12,106 nucleotides of DNA. It comes from Gloeopeniophorella convolvens. Lineage: Eukaryota; Basidiomycota; Agaricomycetes; Russulales. Shown here piece after piece: positions 9,305-12,106 of the stretch. Each line of letters begins with the position of its first letter. Position 1 is the stretch's first letter. Both the position numbers and the translations under genes were made by a program. The stretch is taken from the NCBI GenBank assembly GCA_022496205.1, contig WTXD01000336.1, forward strand, positions 1 through 12,106, given 5' to 3'. The notes below the pieces were generated by a model. That model had not been told where the DNA came from. It was given only the letters and a program-made list of their open reading frames with translations, and did no database searches.

Positions 9305-10191
9305 GGTTATGGCCCTGGCCTTTAACTTTTTAGCAAGTCTTACTTCCGCACTCGCAACTCCCATTGTGAGTATCCTCCTCAGCGCAAGGTGTTAACCCTG
9401 TCAGCACCTATGCGAGGCATAGGGGCTGTGCCTAGCACTTGGGCCTTGATGGCTTCCATGCGAGCATGTGGGAAGGAGCCAGGCGTGGCAGAACCACTGT
9501 AAGCTTCTCCATCCCACCGTGCGCATCATGGTCACTGTACATATCTATACTATACCAGTACTATACTTGTTCCTGGGGAAACCCCAGCAGCGTGCCAGTA
9601 GTTAGCCGCTGTCTGTGGAGCCAGAAGAGCGGCCTTATGCCCTTAGGCAAGCAGGGGGAAGCCCCTTGTGATGCTATTTGGCTAGTGAACGGTTGGCTGT
9701 CTGCCCTTCAGTGGGAGCGGTTTAGGCGTATAACAAGGCAGGAACACCACCCAGACTTGCGTCTGTTACAACTGCACTACCCTACTTACAGTAGTACATA
9801 GGGATGAGCCTCATAGTTCGCTCTTGCATGATTTTTGCGTCAGTACCAGGTCTTATGACTATTGGGAAACAGAGCGCCATGCATGATGAACAATTGGACC
9901 CCCTTATCCATTGCCCCAATCATCTAGGGCTTAAGTAGAAGTTCCCCATAGCGCACAGATGGGCTATTTCAATGCCGTCTCTGTGGTCGTGCCGGGCGGC
10001 TCACTTCTACGGTGGATTAGTTACAAATTGTACTATACCAAGTCGCACTAAAGGGCTCTGGAGACTGGTCCAATTGGATCAGAGGTACAAGTTCACAGGC
10101 ATGGGGGTTACGCTACAACCGCAACTATTCTTGCTACCAGCAACACCTGTCGCTGACTGCTCCGCAACGACAGTGTAAATCATCGCAAACT
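9305..10191 (+). other. Retrotransposon leader
   Basis: 887 nt between LTR and gag ATG. It contains a 120-codon open frame (9439-9801) with no recognised motif and a shorter one at 9972-10178. It probably holds the primer-binding site at its 5' end and packaging or structural RNA signals. Confidence 0.5.
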
Positions 10192-11121
10192 ATGCCAACT
10201 CCGTCCGGCAACGCCAAACACCCAGCACAAGGCGCAACTGGCACCACATCCATTTCCCAAAATGTCGCCACCATTCACCAGCAAAACTTCGCCTTCGTCA
10301 TGCCCTCTTTCCTGCGCATTCCAGAGCTGGAAGAGACAAACTGGGCGGCATGGAACCAAAGTTCCTGTCTGCCCTTGGCATGAACGACTGCGCCATCCTC
10401 CTTGTTCACACCTCTCCCCCTCCCGGAACTGATGCCCGACTGGGAACTCATGACCCGCCGGGTTACTGCATTCATGATGGGGTGCATCACCCCGGAAGTG
10501 TACTCGCAAGTCCCGGATGTCGAGTTTCCCTCGGTCAAGGAGAAATATGACCAGTTGCGCGTCCTTTACGGCAACACAGTCATGAGAGGCTGGAACTTGT
10601 GGCGCGAGTTCAATGCGTGGCGCATTGACGACTCCCAACCCCTCGGTCCGCAGATCAGGCATCTGAAGGAGTTGCGCAAGCAACTTGCGGAAGTTGGCCT
10701 TGGCAAGTCGGAACTCGAGGTTTGCCTCACCCTTGTCGCTCTTGGTGGTACCAAGTACCAGGGGACTCAAGACGTCCTCTTGGCAACTCATGACCCCAAG
10801 ACTTTCGTGCTCAAAGATATTGAGCCCCTGATCCAAAACGCTGAAGAGATCAGGGAAGGTCCTGCTGGTGGTGCACTCAATGCCACCAGGAAGTTTTCTT
10901 CCGGCAAGAAAGCGGAACCCTTTGATGGGGAATGCTTCTACTGTCACAAGAAAGGCCACAAAGCCGACACTTGCCGCAAGAAAAAGGAGGACCTGAAGAA
11001 GAAGCGTCGCGAGAAGAAGGAGGCAGACAAGGGACAGAGTTCCGGAACTTCCGGAACTGCTGGGAACTCGGGGGGAACTGGAGGGAACTCCAACAAGCGG
11101 CCAACGTACTTGCCGCTGTAG
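10192..11121 (+). CDS. Copia gag (capsid/nucleocapsid)
   Basis: Encodes the Gag part of a Copia polyprotein, which forms the virus-like particle and binds element RNA. It starts at ATG 10192. RIPELEETNWAAW matches the 'L.G.NW..W' start of Copia gag domains, KFLSALGMNDCA follows, and the main frame (10402-11121) carries LKELRKQLAEVGLGKSE and a lysine-rich tail. A zinc knuckle CFYCHKKGHKADTC (CX2CX4HX4C) is at 10933-10974. The reading frame moves away at about 10360 and back at about 10395, a compensating pair of indels, so residues between are read in a third frame. It ends in TAG at 11119-11121, overlapping the pol frame, which lies -1 to it. Confidence 0.85.
11070..11076 (+). promoter_or_regulatory. 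Candidate -1 frameshift heptamer between gag and pol
   Basis: Read in the gag frame this is G GGG GGA, which fits the X XXY YYZ pattern of -1 slippery sites, and pol lies in the -1 frame and is open here. The same G run is also where a sequencing indel would be most likely. Confidence 0.3.
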
Positions 11122-12106
11122 ATACTTCTGCACATATCTCAGATGTGGAATCAGAAGTTGGAGTTTCCCTTTACTCGTTGGTTTCCTCCCGCTGGATGAT
11201 GGACTCTGGTGCCACACACCATATTACGCCACACCGTTCTGACTTCAAAGATTATACCCTATCAGCAGGCAGCATTAGCCTAGGGGATAAGTCGTCGGTT
11301 CACCAAGTTGGCTATGGCACCGTTGTCTTGCGGACTCCGGAAGAAAAGATCACGTTGTCGCATGTACTGCATGTTCCGGGTGTTTCAGGTCGCTTCCTGT
11401 CGACCAGAGCACTCACGCAACTCGGCGCAACTGTATCTTTTGGAGACCGTGGCTTTCAAATCGCTGTTAAGCAGCGTTGCATTGCAAAAGGGTACCTAGA
11501 GAACAACTTGTATTGGTTGGATTCTCAAGTACGGTCCCTTAGCATGCATGTACAGGATAGCGCAAGCTATGAAGTCTGGCATCAGCGGATGGGTCACCTA
11601 GCCTATGGTACCCTGGAACGCTATGTAGAGCCTGCAGTTACTGGCTTTACTGTGGACAGTGCCTCGGAAGTCCCCGCAACTCCCTGCGTTGGCTGCCAAC
11701 TCGGCAAGTCACACAGACAGGAGTTCCCCAGTTCTTACAAAAGGGCAACTCGTCCCTTTGAGGTCGTTCATACAGACCTTGTAGGAAAAATGCAGACGCA
11801 GTCTCTCCAACGTCACTGGTACATCGCAACGTTCATAGATGACTACAGCAGTCACGCTGTAGTGTACTACCTTAAAACCAAGGACGGATTCAGTAAAGCC
11901 CTTACTGAGTACTTAGCGTGGGGGGAAACCCAAACGTCTAGTAAACTCAAGGTGCTACACTCCGACCGAGGTGGAGAATACATGAACGGTACCGTTGAGG
12001 ACTTGCTGAAGCAGAGGGGATAGAGCACTATACCACGATGCCTCACTCATCGCAGCAAAATGGTAGAGCCGAGCGATTCAATCGCACAATCATGGATAAG
12101 GCACTC
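11070..12106 (+). CDS. Copia pol: protease and integrase (partial)
   Basis: The open frame 10932-12023 becomes meaningful after the gag overlap. MMDSGATHHIT (DSG at 11202-11210) is the aspartic protease active site. WHQRMGH and CVGC (about 11577-11700) are the HHCC zinc site of the GAG-pre-integrase. VVHTDLVG (D at 11775) and LHSDRGGEY (D at 11964) are the first two catalytic Asp of the integrase core. A stop at 12021-12023 follows AAGCAGAGGGGA; one base on, the frame continues as IEHYTTMPHSSQQNGRAERF with the catalytic Glu at 12071. With one G added, exactly 35 residues separate the second Asp and the Glu, as DD35E requires. The frame runs off the right edge before reverse transcriptase. Confidence 0.88.

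Larger units (their letters stand above)
8785..12106 (+). mobile_element. Ty1/Copia LTR retrotransposon, 5' part
   Basis: A 520-bp 5' LTR is followed by an 887-nt leader, a gag region with zinc knuckle, an aspartic protease (DSGATHH), GAG-pre-integrase (HHCC) and integrase core. Protease then integrase before the (unseen) reverse transcriptase is the Copia order. Reverse transcriptase, RNase H, polypurine tract and 3' LTR lie past the right edge, so LTR identity, insertion age and target-site duplication cannot be checked. The five bases before the LTR are TTGTC. The breaks in gag and integrase suggest a dead copy or sequence errors. Confidence 0.88.

Noticed and set aside
10180..11217. 345-codon open frame on the minus strand
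   Set aside because: It is antisense to gag, which has clear domain motifs and a zinc knuckle; the minus frame shows only Leu/Ser-rich low-complexity sequence and is best explained as a shadow.
1..12106. tRNA, rRNA or riboswitch genes
   Set aside because: No tRNA-like box A/box B pairing, rRNA core or known riboswitch motif was noticed on either strand.

Overview
The window looks like nuclear DNA of a filamentous basidiomycete, most likely an Agaricomycete. The reasons are many very short introns (about 41-65 nt, GT..AG, often with CTGAC or CTAAT branch sites), a Plavaka-type transposase N-terminus, a DUF6698 protein, a diverged Spt5-like NGN/KOW protein, and a Ty1/Copia element whose LTR starts TGTTGA and ends TCAACA. 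These assignments come from recognising motifs by eye; no search was run.

Layout, left to right. (1) 1-776, minus: N-terminal part of a Plavaka-like DNA-transposon transposase that runs off the left edge. (2) about 1073-2233, minus: multi-Myb protein resembling the Reb1/DMTF1 class (RNA polymerase I termination or Myb transcription factors). (3) 2234-2998: non-coding gap with two small perfect hairpins. (4) 2999-5678, plus: Spt5-like gene with an NGN region and about six KOW-like units, broken by many frame changes. (5) about 5916-8274, plus: ten-exon DUF6698 gene with a long acidic, Ala/Pro-rich and then basic C-terminal tail. (6) 8275-8784: non-coding, with a short direct repeat that may be a transposon remnant. 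(7) 8785-12106, plus: 5' part of a Ty1/Copia retrotransposon (5' LTR, long leader, gag, protease, integrase), cut by the right edge.

The three host-like genes all belong to families linked to nuclear roles or of unknown function: Myb DNA binding, elongation-factor-like, and DUF6698. They lie between two mobile elements, which suits an accessory, repeat-rich region. I see no direct evidence that they work together.

The strongest cross-cutting signal is that every coding unit, including the retrotransposon, carries single-base frame changes, several of them in C or G runs. In the integrase, restoring one G gives exactly the DD35E spacing. Either the sequence has uncorrected homopolymer indels or the locus is decaying; this should be settled before calling anything a pseudogene. 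I did not find a clear undescribed system here.
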